A DNA stretch of 64,000 bases from Pedobacter changchengzhani (lineage in GTDB: Bacteria; Bacteroidota; Bacteroidia; Sphingobacteriales; Sphingobacteriaceae), in contig NZ_SJCY01000003.1 in NCBI RefSeq assembly GCF_004354365.1, forward strand, positions 423,191-487,190. The letters are read 5' to 3'. Below the pieces are notes generated by a model. It saw only the letters and a list, made by a program, of their open reading frames with translations, made no database searches and was not told where the DNA came from. The translations under genes were made by a program, and so were the position numbers. Shown piece after piece: positions 1 through 8,251 of this stretch. How positions within the stretch are numbered: position 1 is the stretch's first letter; every line of letters begins with the position of its first letter.

Positions 1-639
1 CCAATTTCTGAAATCATAGTAACACAGTCGCTACCTAGTGTGCCCGAATACTACCGGCGAGAAACGCCCTGGCATAGGGACTGGAAACTTGCATTTCCAA
101 AACATTACAGAGAAATCAGTTTTTTAGATGAAACTTTAAATGAAATTCATCGAGCTGATGTTTGTACGCCGTGCAAAACTATTATTGAGTTTCAAAACTC
201 GCCAATCACTTTAACAGAACTTAAAAGTAGGGAAGCGTATTATAAAAACCTCATTTGGGTACTGAATGGTAAAAAGTTTAAAGGCTTTCGAGTATTAAAA
301 CACTTGCCAGATGTTGACGACCCTAAATTGGCTGATTACGAATTTTGCCATTCTGATCACTTATCAATGGTGCGAAAAAGCGATATAATAAAGGGAGTTT
401 TAAAACCAAAAATTTTAAACTTTTATCATCCTGAAATTAAGGCTATCCCATTAACATCTTATTATTATTCTTTCTGTTGGAAACAACCTCACACTGTTTG
501 GTATGAAGCAAAAGCGCCCATAATTGTCGATTTAGGTGGCCATTTTCTGTATGAGCTTCGCCAGCGTAAGCAAATTTCTGGTAATTATCCATACCTTAAA
601 ATTATTAGTAGAAAAGCATTTATTGATCAATATCTATAA
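1..639 (+). CDS. CoiA-like competence nuclease, 5' truncated by window edge
   Basis: The reading frame is open from base 1 with no stop, so the gene enters from the left and 212 C-terminal residues are visible. The GTG at 40 lies inside continuous coding sequence and is not a credible start. The pattern WHRDWKLAFP, then NEIHRADV, IIEFQNSPI and NLIWVLNG is that of the nuclease core of CoiA-family proteins, a PD-(D/E)XK fold with the Asp in RAD and the Glu in IEFQ. CoiA proteins act in processing of incoming DNA during transformation; that role here is family inference. A short hairpin at 704-720 follows the stop. No competence genes are adjacent. Confidence 0.8.
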   Translation, partial: PISEIIVTQSLPSVPEYYRRETPWHRDWKLAFPKHYREISFLDETLNEIHRADVCTPCKTIIEFQNSPITLTELKSREAYYKNLIWVLNGKKFKGFRVLKHLPDVDDPKLADYEFCHSDHLSMVRKSDIIKGVLKPKILNFYHPEIKAIPLTSYYYSFCWKQPHTVWYEAKAPIIVDLGGHFLYELRQRKQISGNYPYLKIISRKAFIDQYL

Positions 640-703
640 CCTGTAATTATCAATTTTCGGTAAAAAATATACCAATATGGTTGTTAAAAAATCTTAAATG
701 TTT

Positions 704-720
704 CCACGGATTATCTGTGG
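704..720. other. Short hairpin after the CoiA-like gene
   Basis: The arms CCACGGA and TCTGTGG pair (with one G-U) around a 3-nt loop. It lies between the CoiA-like gene and the VOC gene. No T-run follows, so it is at best a weak terminator or a 3'-end stabilising stem. Confidence 0.35.
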
Positions 721-775
721 TAAAATGATTAATTTTATCGACCGCTTAATAAATTAAACCTAACCACATCGAAAA

Positions 776-1195
776 ATGGCAACACTAAACACCTATCTAA
801 ATTTTAATGGAAATACCGAACAAGCATTCGATTTTTACAAAGCTGTTTTTGGTGGAGAATTTTTAGTCCTTCAACGTTATGGCGAGGTGGAAGGAGCTGA
901 AGGCATGTCGGAAGAAGAAAAAAACAAGATTATGCATGTTTCATTGCCAATAGCAAACACCGTTTTAATGGGTACGGATATGCCTGCGAGTATGCCAAAG
1001 GTTTTGTTTGGCACTAACATTTCGTTATCCATCGGTGCAGAAAGCGAAGAAGAAGCTAAGTTAATATTTGATGGTTTAGCCGTTGGTGGTAAAATTACCA
1101 TGCCTTTAGAAAAAACTTTTTGGGGCGCTTTTTTTGGTATGGTTACCGATCAATTCGGGCTCCACTGGATGGTGAACTATGATTATCCTGATTAA
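776..1195 (+). CDS. VOC family (glyoxalase/PhnB-like) protein
   Basis: A 139-residue single-domain protein. The start MATLNTYLNFNGN, the AFDFYKAVFGGEF segment and the end FGLHWMVN are characteristic of PhnB/3-demethylubiquinone-methyltransferase-like members of the vicinal oxygen chelate fold. These are small, usually dimeric metal-binding enzymes or resistance proteins, and the substrate cannot be told from sequence. No signal peptide, so cytosolic. The gene stands alone, with 136 bases upstream and 156 downstream. The ATG directly precedes the conserved N-terminal strand. Confidence 0.85.
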   Translation: MATLNTYLNFNGNTEQAFDFYKAVFGGEFLVLQRYGEVEGAEGMSEEEKNKIMHVSLPIANTVLMGTDMPASMPKVLFGTNISLSIGAESEEEAKLIFDGLAVGGKITMPLEKTFWGAFFGMVTDQFGLHWMVNYDYPD

Positions 1196-1296
1196 ATTAT
1201 GAAATAGTATAACAACACTTTCTTTTTAAACCTGAATGCTGTTGATTGTAAAATTTTGTAAATTATGAGTTAATTAACAACAATATTTACTTTTTG

Positions 1297-1304
1297 TAGT
1301 TTTG
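1297..1304 (+). promoter_or_regulatory. TAnnTTTG promoter element for the DUF2147 gene
   Basis: TAGTTTTG matches the Bacteroidota -7 consensus exactly and lies 47 bases before the ATG at 1352. No good TTG-type -33 element is seen at the usual spacing. Confidence 0.5.
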
Positions 1305-1351
1305 CTTTTAGATAGCAATCGCTATATTTAAAAATACTAAATATAAAAGAT

Positions 1352-1783
1352 ATGAGAAAGTTCACCTTATTGTGCCTACTGTTTGTTACGGCCTCGTTTA
1401 CTTTAATGGCGCAAAACAAAGATGCTATTGTTGGGAAATGGCTTAATCCAACTGGCGAAGGTCAGATTGAAGTTTATAAAAAAGGTGATCATTATTTCGG
1501 AAAGCTTTGTTGGATAAAAGAGCCGAATTTGAATGGAAAACCAAAAATGGATGCGAATAACCCTGAAACAAGTTTACGCAATAGACAATTGTTGAATTTA
1601 GAAATTCTGAAAAACTTTATTTTTGAGGATGGAAAATGGACTGACGGAACAATTTACGACCCAAAAAGTGGTAAGACCTACAGTTGTAACATGAGTTTGA
1701 AAGGGAATGATGTTCTGAATATCCGTGGTTACGTTGGTATTTCACTTTTTGGCCGGTCGGAGACGTTTAAACGAGTTAAGTAA
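1352..1783 (+). CDS. DUF2147 domain secreted protein
   Basis: 143 residues. An N-terminal signal peptide (MRKFTLLCLLFVTASFTLMAQ) suggests export, with cleavage likely after LMAQ. The mature part has the DUF2147 pattern: IVGKWLNPTGEGQIEVYK, a GKLCWIKEPN turn, NRQLLNLEIL, DGTIYDPKSGKTY and a closing LNIRGYVGISLFGRSETF. The fold is lipocalin-like; function unknown. It is 6 bases upstream of the BNR gene, so the two are probably co-transcribed. Confidence 0.85.
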   Translation: MRKFTLLCLLFVTASFTLMAQNKDAIVGKWLNPTGEGQIEVYKKGDHYFGKLCWIKEPNLNGKPKMDANNPETSLRNRQLLNLEILKNFIFEDGKWTDGTIYDPKSGKTYSCNMSLKGNDVLNIRGYVGISLFGRSETFKRVK

Positions 1784-1789
1784 ATTCTT

Positions 1790-2806
1790 ATGATTAAAAT
1801 ACTATGGTGCCTAATTCTGGCACCTTTTTTTTGTGTTGCTCAAAATTTTGAGCTTAAAATGTTGCATGATAAAACTTCAACGAGCGTTCGTGGTTTAAGC
1901 ATTGTAAATGATCAAATTATTTGGGTAAGTGGTAATTCGGGAACCATTGGCAAATCCGAAAATGGAGGTTTATCGTGGGAATGGTTTAAACCAAGTGGTT
2001 ATGAGAAACTCGATTTTAGATCGATAAAAGCTTTTGACGGAATTCATGCAATTGTGGTTAATGCTGGCTCGCCTGCTTATGTTTTAAATACTTTTGATGG
2101 CGGAAAAACCTGGAAACAAACGTATAAAAATTTAGATTCTGCTATTTTTTATGATGGTATAAGTTTTTGGGATAAAAAAAATGGACTTGCTTTTGGCGAT
2201 CCAATTAATAATAAACTGCAATTATTAAAAACAGTTGATGGCGGTGAACATTGGGTGAACATATCAGAAAACTTAAAAGAAAAAACAATAGAAGGAGAGG
2301 CGGGTTTCGCTGCAAGTGGTACAGGCATAAAAACACTTCCTGATGGTAAAGTGTGGATTGCGAGTGGTGGTAAAGCATCAAATATTTATTATTCGGCTGA
2401 TTTTGGTTTGAACTGGAAAATTTTTAAATGCCCAATTTGGCAAGGAGAAGAAACTACTGGTGCTTTTTCTATCGATTTTTTAGATGCAAAAAATGGGGTT
2501 GTTGTCGGCGGGAATTACAAAGCTGACCAAGATAATCGCAATAATATTCTCCTAACCAAAGATGGTGGGAAATCGTGGCAGCAGCCAATTTCGCCGGTTC
2601 TTGGTTTTCGGTCTTGCGTAATCTACGTTAATAAAGACACGCTTATTGCTACCGGAACTTCGGGCACAGATTTATCTAGCGATGGAGGAAAAAATTGGAA
2701 ATCCATATCCAAAAAGAGTTTTAATGTCGTGCAAAAGTCTAAATCGGCAAGGCGGATTTTATTGGCTGGAGATGGCGGTGCTATTTATGAACTGGTGCTA
2801 AATTAA
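1790..2806 (+). CDS. Secreted BNR/Asp-box beta-propeller (Ycf48-like)
   Basis: 338 residues with a short signal peptide (MIKILWCLILAPFFCVAQ). At least six Asp-box-like repeats are visible: ENGGLSW, FDGGKTW, VDGGEHW, ADFGLNW, KDGGKSW and SDGGKNW. This is the signature of a sialidase-type or Ycf48-like beta-propeller. No sialidase catalytic Arg triad is evident, so it is more likely a binding or assembly protein of the periplasm or surface. It follows the DUF2147 gene after 6 bases. Confidence 0.75.
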   Translation: MIKILWCLILAPFFCVAQNFELKMLHDKTSTSVRGLSIVNDQIIWVSGNSGTIGKSENGGLSWEWFKPSGYEKLDFRSIKAFDGIHAIVVNAGSPAYVLNTFDGGKTWKQTYKNLDSAIFYDGISFWDKKNGLAFGDPINNKLQLLKTVDGGEHWVNISENLKEKTIEGEAGFAASGTGIKTLPDGKVWIASGGKASNIYYSADFGLNWKIFKCPIWQGEETTGAFSIDFLDAKNGVVVGGNYKADQDNRNNILLTKDGGKSWQQPISPVLGFRSCVIYVNKDTLIATGTSGTDLSSDGGKNWKSISKKSFNVVQKSKSARRILLAGDGGAIYELVLN

Positions 2807-2955
2807 AATCTATTTAAGTTTAACTTGTAGCGCGCAATATTAAATTTTATGTTAAGATATTGGAGCTATTTCATACTACAAATAGTCAATAAAATATTTT
2901 CAATATCATCGTATTTAATAAATTGTTTTTCTGCAAAATAAACTACCTTTCGTGT

Positions 2956-2971
2956 TCGGTAGATCTGCCGA
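2956..2971. other. Near-perfect palindrome upstream of the 2OG oxygenase
   Basis: TCGGTAGATCTGCCGA is self-complementary except for one T/G position pair. It lies 14 bases before the GTG start of the oxygenase gene and could be an operator or an RNA stem. No other copy was noticed in the window. Confidence 0.3.
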
Positions 2972-2985
2972 ATTACGCCCTTTAA

Positions 2986-3576
2986 GTGGAAGAAATATTT
3001 AGTACGTTAATTGATAGTTTTATTGATAACGAGGTTGGCATAGCGAGCAATTTTTTAAGTGCATCGCTGGCGAAGCATTTAAAGGAAAATCTAATCGCCT
3101 TATATTCAAGTAAGTTAATGCAAAATGCCGGTACGGGCAATAAAACTGAAATTGTACACAACAAGTTGGTGCGGGGCGATGTAATTTATTGGTTAGATCG
3201 AAGCCATAATAATGCGTACGAAAATGAATTCTTTGATTTGATGGATGAGTTTGTCATTTATCTAAATCGTACGTGTTTTGCAGGTATTAAAGGCTATGAA
3301 TTTCATTACACGCTGTATGAGGAAGGTAGTTTTTATAAAAAACATATCGATCAGTTTCAAGAAAATGGGAGTAGAGCCTATTCAATGATTATGTATTTGA
3401 ATACTGATTGGCAAATTTCGGATGGTGGTGAATTGTGTATTTATCACCGAAAGGGAATCCAAAATATTCCACCGATTAACGGCAGATCTGTTTTTTTTAA
3501 AAGTACAGAACTTGCTCACGAAGTTTTAATTACCCTAAAACCGCGGATGAGTATTACCGGATGGTTAAAAATTTAA
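2986..3576 (+). CDS. 2OG-Fe(II) dioxygenase (prolyl-hydroxylase/PKHD type)
   Basis: 196 residues. The double-stranded beta-helix iron site is clear: H120 and D122 in KKHID, distal H178 in LAHEV, and the 2-oxoglutarate-binding R187 in PRMSITGW. DGGELCIY precedes the core as in SM-20/Ofd-like prolyl hydroxylases. The substrate is unknown (ribosomal protein, peptide or small molecule). The start is GTG at 2986, immediately preceded by an in-frame TAA, so the protein cannot extend further upstream. The next Met is at residue 45, inside the domain. Stand-alone gene. Confidence 0.8.
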   Translation: MEEIFSTLIDSFIDNEVGIASNFLSASLAKHLKENLIALYSSKLMQNAGTGNKTEIVHNKLVRGDVIYWLDRSHNNAYENEFFDLMDEFVIYLNRTCFAGIKGYEFHYTLYEEGSFYKKHIDQFQENGSRAYSMIMYLNTDWQISDGGELCIYHRKGIQNIPPINGRSVFFKSTELAHEVLITLKPRMSITGWLKI

Positions 3577-3663
3577 AAATTCAAATCTCGGGCATTTTTA
3601 CTAGCAACAGCACCACTTAGTTTTTAATATTTATGGGTTCATTTTGGTGATAGAAGTAGAGAT

Positions 3664-4083
3664 TTGCTGTTTGCAATAAAATATCCTTACAGTGGCTGTC
3701 CATTTAAGAAAATTGAGGTTACAGATAGCTTAATTGCAATTGGCCACTTCTTTCATCTATACCTGTATGACTACATTAATTTTAGGATAGTAGCTATAAT
3801 CGAAGTGCCAGGTTTCTTTTCAGATATTCTTTACCATGATAACTACTTTTATGTGGCTGGGATAGACAGTGTGATCAAAATTGATGGGAATGGAAATATA
3901 CTTTGGGAAAGCACTGCCTCAATTGCTGACGATATGATTTTATTTACCGAAATCATCGGCGAAAGTTTAATTGGTCGTGGTTGTTTCGATCCTGAAATTC
4001 CAAATTGGCTTGACTTTTCAATCAATATAAATACTGGTGCACTAATAGATGGAGGAAACATTGGTAATGAGGCCATGCATTAA
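3664..4083 (+). CDS. Hypothetical protein, probably a gene remnant
   Basis: 139 codons from TTG at 3664; the frame is open from 3628 but has no ATG before residue 70 or so. The residues (ILYHDNYFYVAGIDSVIKIDGNGNILW) read like one or two blades of a beta-propeller. I do not recognise a family. There is no clear start or promoter. The same frame continues after the stop into further protein-like sequence (4090-4215), which points to a decayed gene rather than an intact short one. Confidence 0.3.
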   Translation: MLFAIKYPYSGCPFKKIEVTDSLIAIGHFFHLYLYDYINFRIVAIIEVPGFFSDILYHDNYFYVAGIDSVIKIDGNGNILWESTASIADDMILFTEIIGESLIGRGCFDPEIPNWLDFSININTGALIDGGNIGNEAMH

Positions 4084-4089
4084 AATTAG

Positions 4090-4288
4090 AATCGTATAAA
4101 ATATGCTATTGACAGATTTAATTCTCTAAAAATAAAGTTCAATTTATTAAACAATCATCCCATCTCGTATGTTGATAAAATGTTGGATGACATGAAAGAC
4201 CCGATCTTATCCTAATCAATTGGATATCAAAAAGCCACCTGCCACAAAACAGTTTTTAGAATTCGAAAATCAAAAAGATATAAACTAG
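4090..4288 (+). pseudogene. Frameshifted gene remnant
   Basis: Translation of 4090-4215 gives protein-like sequence ending LDDMKDPILS-stop. Dropping one C near 4211-4212 joins it smoothly to the next frame (SNQLDIKKPPATKQFLEF, ending at TAG 4286-4288). The joined sequence is about 65 residues without an obvious start. I recognise no family. Together with the preceding headless ORF this is best read as debris of one or more old genes. The rest of the gap, 4289-4443, holds only a 12-bp inverted repeat arm and AT-rich sequence. Confidence 0.4.
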
Positions 4289-4353
4289 GTATCATTTATA
4301 GTTATGTTGTTGGGTGGTTTAGAATTCGCAAAATTTTTATTTAAAAACTGTTT
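4247..4353. repeat. Inverted repeat in gene-debris region
   Basis: AAACAGTTTTTA (4247-4258) and its exact complement TAAAAACTGTTT (4342-4353) bracket about 83 bases. TAGAATTCG also occurs next to each arm (about 4257 and 4319). It may be the remains of a small mobile element or simply a duplication within decayed sequence. Confidence 0.35.
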
Positions 4354-4443
4354 ATTGCTCTTGTTTTGATTGGAACAACTTCCAAAGTTTTCAACCCTCG
4401 CCAGTATGAACAAACAGCGTCGAAGTATTAAGAAGATGAAAAA

Positions 4444-6459
4444 ATGAAGACAGAAAATTTAATTCAGAAATGTATTGACACCGTTCGGGTTTTATCTGCC
4501 GATGCGGTACAAAAAGCAAACTCCGGCCATCCTGGAACGCCCATGGCGCTCGCGCCATTAGGTCATATATTATGGTCGCAGGTTATGCATTACAACCCAA
4601 ATAATCCCGAATGGGCAAATCGCGATCGGTTTGTACTTTCCTGCGGGCATGCATGTATGTTGCAGTACAGTTATCTGCATTTAACGGGCTATAAAATTAC
4701 ACTTAAAGACATTGAAAATTTCCGCCAACTTCACAGCATAACTGCTGGTCACCCAGAATATGGGCTTACGCCTGGCATTGAGGTAACTACTGGGCCACTC
4801 GGACAAGGATTTGCCAATGGCGTGGGTATGGCGATTACGCAACAGTACATGGCTGCACGTTATAACAAGCCCGATTTTAATATTTTCGATTATAGAATAT
4901 ATGCAATTTGTAGCGATGGCGATTTAATGGAAGGAATTTCGGCCGAAGCAGCTTCTATTGCAGGTCACCTTGGTTTGGGGAATATGATTTATTTCTACGA
5001 TAACAACCACATTACGATTGAGGGCGATACCGATATTACTTTTGAGGAAGATGTATCTAAACGATTTGAAGCTTACGGATGGCATGTGCAAAACCTGCCA
5101 GATATTAATGATTTGGAAGCACTTGCTGAGGCGATAAAAAATGCGCAGAACGAAACCGACCGCCCATCTTTAATTAAAGTACGTAGCCATATTGGGTATG
5201 GTAGCCCGAATAAACACGATACTTCAGCCGCACACGGCTCTGCTTTAGGTGTAGAAGAAGTTAAATTAGTTAAAGAAAATTTTGGATTCGATCCCGATAA
5301 AAGTTTTGATGTTGCACCAGAAGTGCTAGATTTTTACAAAATAGCAGGAGAAAAATCGGCTAAAAATGAAAGCGATTGGAATGAATTATATCAGAATTAC
5401 AAAGTACGTCATCCCGATTTGGCAAAAGAATATGAAGATATTACTGCAGGCAAACTTCCCGAAGGTTGGGAGAAAAAGTTGCCTGTTTTCGAAGCAGGAA
5501 CTGAGTTAGCAACTAGAAAAGCTTCTGGGAAAACACTAAATGCAATTGCCGAGTTTTTGCCTCAGTTAATTGGAGGATCAGCAGATTTAGCGCCATCTAC
5601 AGATACTAATCTTGACGCTTATTCCTCATTTTCTGCAAAGCATAGAGATGGTAGGAATTTCCATTTTGGTATTCGCGAGCATGCTATGGGCGCAATTTTA
5701 AATGGAATGGTTTTGAGTAAATATTTAATTCCTTATGGTGCAACGTTTCTAATTTTTTCAGATTATATGCGCCCGCCACTTCGTTTGGCATCGATTATGA
5801 AAATTCGACCAATTATGGTTTTTACACACGATAGCATTGCTTTGGGCGAAGACGGTACAACTCACCAACCTGTAGAGCAATTAATTGGTTTGCGGACGGT
5901 GCCTAACATGACGGTTATCCGCCCTGCGGATGCAAACGAAACGGCACAAGCTTGGCGTGTGGCCATACAACATACAACGGGACCGGTAGCAATCGTACTA
6001 ACCCGTCAAGGCGTACCAATTATCGATCAAAAGAAATATGCCGAAGCAAAAAATCTTGAGCATGGCGCGTACATTCTCTCTGATGCGGATGGAGAGCCAG
6101 CTATTATTTTAATTGCCACAGGTTCAGAAGTTCACCTCATTTTGGAGGCGCAAGCCATATTGAAGAAAAATAATATCAGCGCTCGAGTAGTAAGTATGCC
6201 GAGTTGGAATCTTTTCGATAATCAAAGTGCTGCGTATAAAGAAAAAGTTTTTCCGAAGAAAATCCGCAAGCGTTTAGCTGTTGAAGCAGGCTCGTCAATT
6301 GGTTGGCTAAAATACGTAACAGATGATGGCGATGTAATTAGTATCGATAAGTTTGGAGAATCGGCACCTGGAGAAGAGGTAATGAAAGAATACGGTTTTA
6401 CCGTTGAAAACGTTGTGAAAAGGGCGAAAAAATTGCTTTCGGATAAAGAACAGAATTAG
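4444..6459 (+). CDS. tkt: Transketolase
   Basis: 671 residues, the usual bacterial length. Seen: SGHPGTPMALAP with H29, H69 in SCGHA, GPLGQGFANGVG, the thiamine-diphosphate Mg motif SDGDLMEG (157-164) ending at N187/N188, then the pyrimidine-domain motif EDGTTHQPVEQL and the C-terminal domain with VRIATGSEV-like IATGSEVHL. It transfers two-carbon ketol units between pentose, triose and tetrose phosphates in the cytosol. First gene of a three-gene non-oxidative pentose phosphate operon, with rpiB 27 bases downstream. ATG at 4444 follows an A-rich stretch with no strong ribosome binding site, normal for this phylum. Confidence 0.97.
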   Translation: MKTENLIQKCIDTVRVLSADAVQKANSGHPGTPMALAPLGHILWSQVMHYNPNNPEWANRDRFVLSCGHACMLQYSYLHLTGYKITLKDIENFRQLHSITAGHPEYGLTPGIEVTTGPLGQGFANGVGMAITQQYMAARYNKPDFNIFDYRIYAICSDGDLMEGISAEAASIAGHLGLGNMIYFYDNNHITIEGDTDITFEEDVSKRFEAYGWHVQNLPDINDLEALAEAIKNAQNETDRPSLIKVRSHIGYGSPNKHDTSAAHGSALGVEEVKLVKENFGFDPDKSFDVAPEVLDFYKIAGEKSAKNESDWNELYQNYKVRHPDLAKEYEDITAGKLPEGWEKKLPVFEAGTELATRKASGKTLNAIAEFLPQLIGGSADLAPSTDTNLDAYSSFSAKHRDGRNFHFGIREHAMGAILNGMVLSKYLIPYGATFLIFSDYMRPPLRLASIMKIRPIMVFTHDSIALGEDGTTHQPVEQLIGLRTVPNMTVIRPADANETAQAWRVAIQHTTGPVAIVLTRQGVPIIDQKKYAEAKNLEHGAYILSDADGEPAIILIATGSEVHLILEAQAILKKNNISARVVSMPSWNLFDNQSAAYKEKVFPKKIRKRLAVEAGSSIGWLKYVTDDGDVISIDKFGESAPGEEVMKEYGFTVENVVKRAKKLLSDKEQN

Positions 6460-6486
6460 TAAAATAACCTTGTTAAGTATAAAAAT

Positions 6487-6957
6487 ATGTCAACAGCATC
6501 GGCTATAAAAATTGGAATTTGCGCAGATCATGGTGGTTTTGAGCTCAAAGAAACCATAATTCCCTATTTAATTAAAAACAATTACGAAGTGATAGATTTC
6601 GGCGCAAAACAGTTGGATAGTGCTGATGACTTTCCAGATTATGTAATTCCCTTAGCTAAAGCTGTAGCCAATGGCGAAGTTTTTCGAGGTATTGCCATTT
6701 GCGGAAGCGGCGTAGGCGCATGTATTGCAGCCAACAAAGTTTCTGGCGTAAGAGCAGCACTAATTGTAGATTATTTTTCTGCCCACCAAGGTGTTGAAGA
6801 TGATGATATGAACTTAATTTGCCTTGGTGGCCGTGTTACGGGATTTGCAAGTGCAGAAGAATTGGTTTTAGCTTTTCTAAAAGCGAATTTTATTGGCGCC
6901 GAACGTCATGTTAGAAGATTGAAAAAAATTCAGCAATTGGAAAATAATAATAACTAG
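6487..6957 (+). CDS. rpiB: Ribose-5-phosphate isomerase B
   Basis: 156 residues of the RpiB/LacAB family. KIGICADHGGFELK places the substrate-binding ADHGG at 13-17. The catalytic Cys is C72 in AICGSGVGACIAANK, the ring-opening His is probably H100, and DDMNLICLGGRV is the family C-terminal signature. It interconverts ribose-5-P and ribulose-5-P. Its place between transketolase and transaldolase makes an allose-6-P role less likely. Confidence 0.95.
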   Translation: MSTASAIKIGICADHGGFELKETIIPYLIKNNYEVIDFGAKQLDSADDFPDYVIPLAKAVANGEVFRGIAICGSGVGACIAANKVSGVRAALIVDYFSAHQGVEDDDMNLICLGGRVTGFASAEELVLAFLKANFIGAERHVRRLKKIQQLENNNN

Positions 6958-7008
6958 GCCACTAAAATTGCTGTCTTTTTAAACGATATAAATTAAAGAA
7001 TAAATAAA

Positions 7009-8100
7009 ATGAATCCACTAAATAATGTAAGAGCATTAGATCAAAGTATCTGGCTCGATTTGCTTGATCGTGAAATTATGAACTCGGGCAAACTGCAACA
7101 ATTAATTGATAACGATGATTTGCGAGGACTTACTTCAAATCCTTCAATTTTTGAAAAAGCAATTAGCGGAAGTGCTGATTATGATGAAGATATAAAAAAG
7201 CTATCGGAAACTGAAACCGATAATGCTAATATTTTTTTCGATTTAGCCATTGCCGATATTCAGCGAGCAGCCGATATTTTTAAACCTGTATTTGATAAAA
7301 CTAATGGCTTGGACGGGTTTGTAAGTTTAGAAGTTTCGCCGTATTTGGCACGCGATACCGATGGTACGATACAGCAGGCACGCGACCTTTGGGAGCGAGT
7401 TGACCGAAAAAATGTAATGATTAAAATTCCGGGTACGAAACAAGGATTAATTGCCATAAGGGAGTGTTTAAGGGAAGGAATAAACATTAATGTAACGTTA
7501 CTTTTTGGTTTGCCCCGCTACCATGAAATAACAGAAGCATTTTTGGGCGGATTGGAAGATCGCTTGAATGAAGGTAATTCTATAAAAGGAGTCGCCTCGG
7601 TTGCGAGCTTTTTTTTAAGCCGAATTGATGTGTTGGTTGATCCTATGCTGAAAGAAAAAGGTAAGGATAAGCTAGTTGGCGAAGTTGCAATTGCATCTGC
7701 AAAAAAGGCCTATCAAATGTATTTGGAAATGATCAACAGCGAAAGGTTTAAAAAACTTGAAGCAAACGGCGCCCAGAAACAACGTGTACTTTGGGCGAGT
7801 ACAAGTTCAAAAGATCCATCGTTTAGTGACGTAAAATATGTAGAAAATTTAATTGGAAAAGACACCATAAATACACTACCGATGGAAACGATTGATGCCT
7901 TTCGAGATCATGGGAACGCCTCTGAAACGTTAATTAAAAATATTGAGCATGCGGAAAACGTAATGAATGAGTTGAAAAATGCAGCTATCGACATAGACAA
8001 AATTACGCAGACTTTGGAAGATGAAGGGATAGAGAAATTTGATATTGCGTATGAAAAACTGATTAAAAGTATTAACGATCAAAAGCAAAAGGAAGGATAA
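7009..8100 (+). CDS. tal: Transaldolase (long Tal type)
   Basis: 363 residues, matching the longer Tal subclass. Seen: WLDLLDREIM with D17, GLTSNPSIFEKAI (41-52), the Schiff-base lysine K139 in VMIKIPGT, INVTLLFGLPRY and RVLWASTSSKDP. It moves dihydroxyacetone units between sedoheptulose-7-P and glyceraldehyde-3-P. Last gene of the pentose phosphate operon, 51 bases after rpiB. No glucose-6-P isomerase domain is fused, unlike some relatives. Confidence 0.94.
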   Translation: MNPLNNVRALDQSIWLDLLDREIMNSGKLQQLIDNDDLRGLTSNPSIFEKAISGSADYDEDIKKLSETETDNANIFFDLAIADIQRAADIFKPVFDKTNGLDGFVSLEVSPYLARDTDGTIQQARDLWERVDRKNVMIKIPGTKQGLIAIRECLREGININVTLLFGLPRYHEITEAFLGGLEDRLNEGNSIKGVASVASFFLSRIDVLVDPMLKEKGKDKLVGEVAIASAKKAYQMYLEMINSERFKKLEANGAQKQRVLWASTSSKDPSFSDVKYVENLIGKDTINTLPMETIDAFRDHGNASETLIKNIEHAENVMNELKNAAIDIDKITQTLEDEGIEKFDIAYEKLIKSINDQKQKEG

Positions 8101-8251
8101 AAAAATTGATGTATATTATTGATTGTTAAGTAAATGCTGTTTTTTGACATGTTTTTGTTTTGTTTAAAATCTACATTATAATTTCAGAATTTTCTTAGTT
8201 GACGAATAATATTTTATACATTTATCATTATCATAAAAAATTTTCTAAAAA

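Noticed and set aside
40..639. Complete CoiA-like gene starting at GTG 40
   Set aside because: The frame is open to base 1 and the residues before 40 read as coding; the gene is simply cut by the window.
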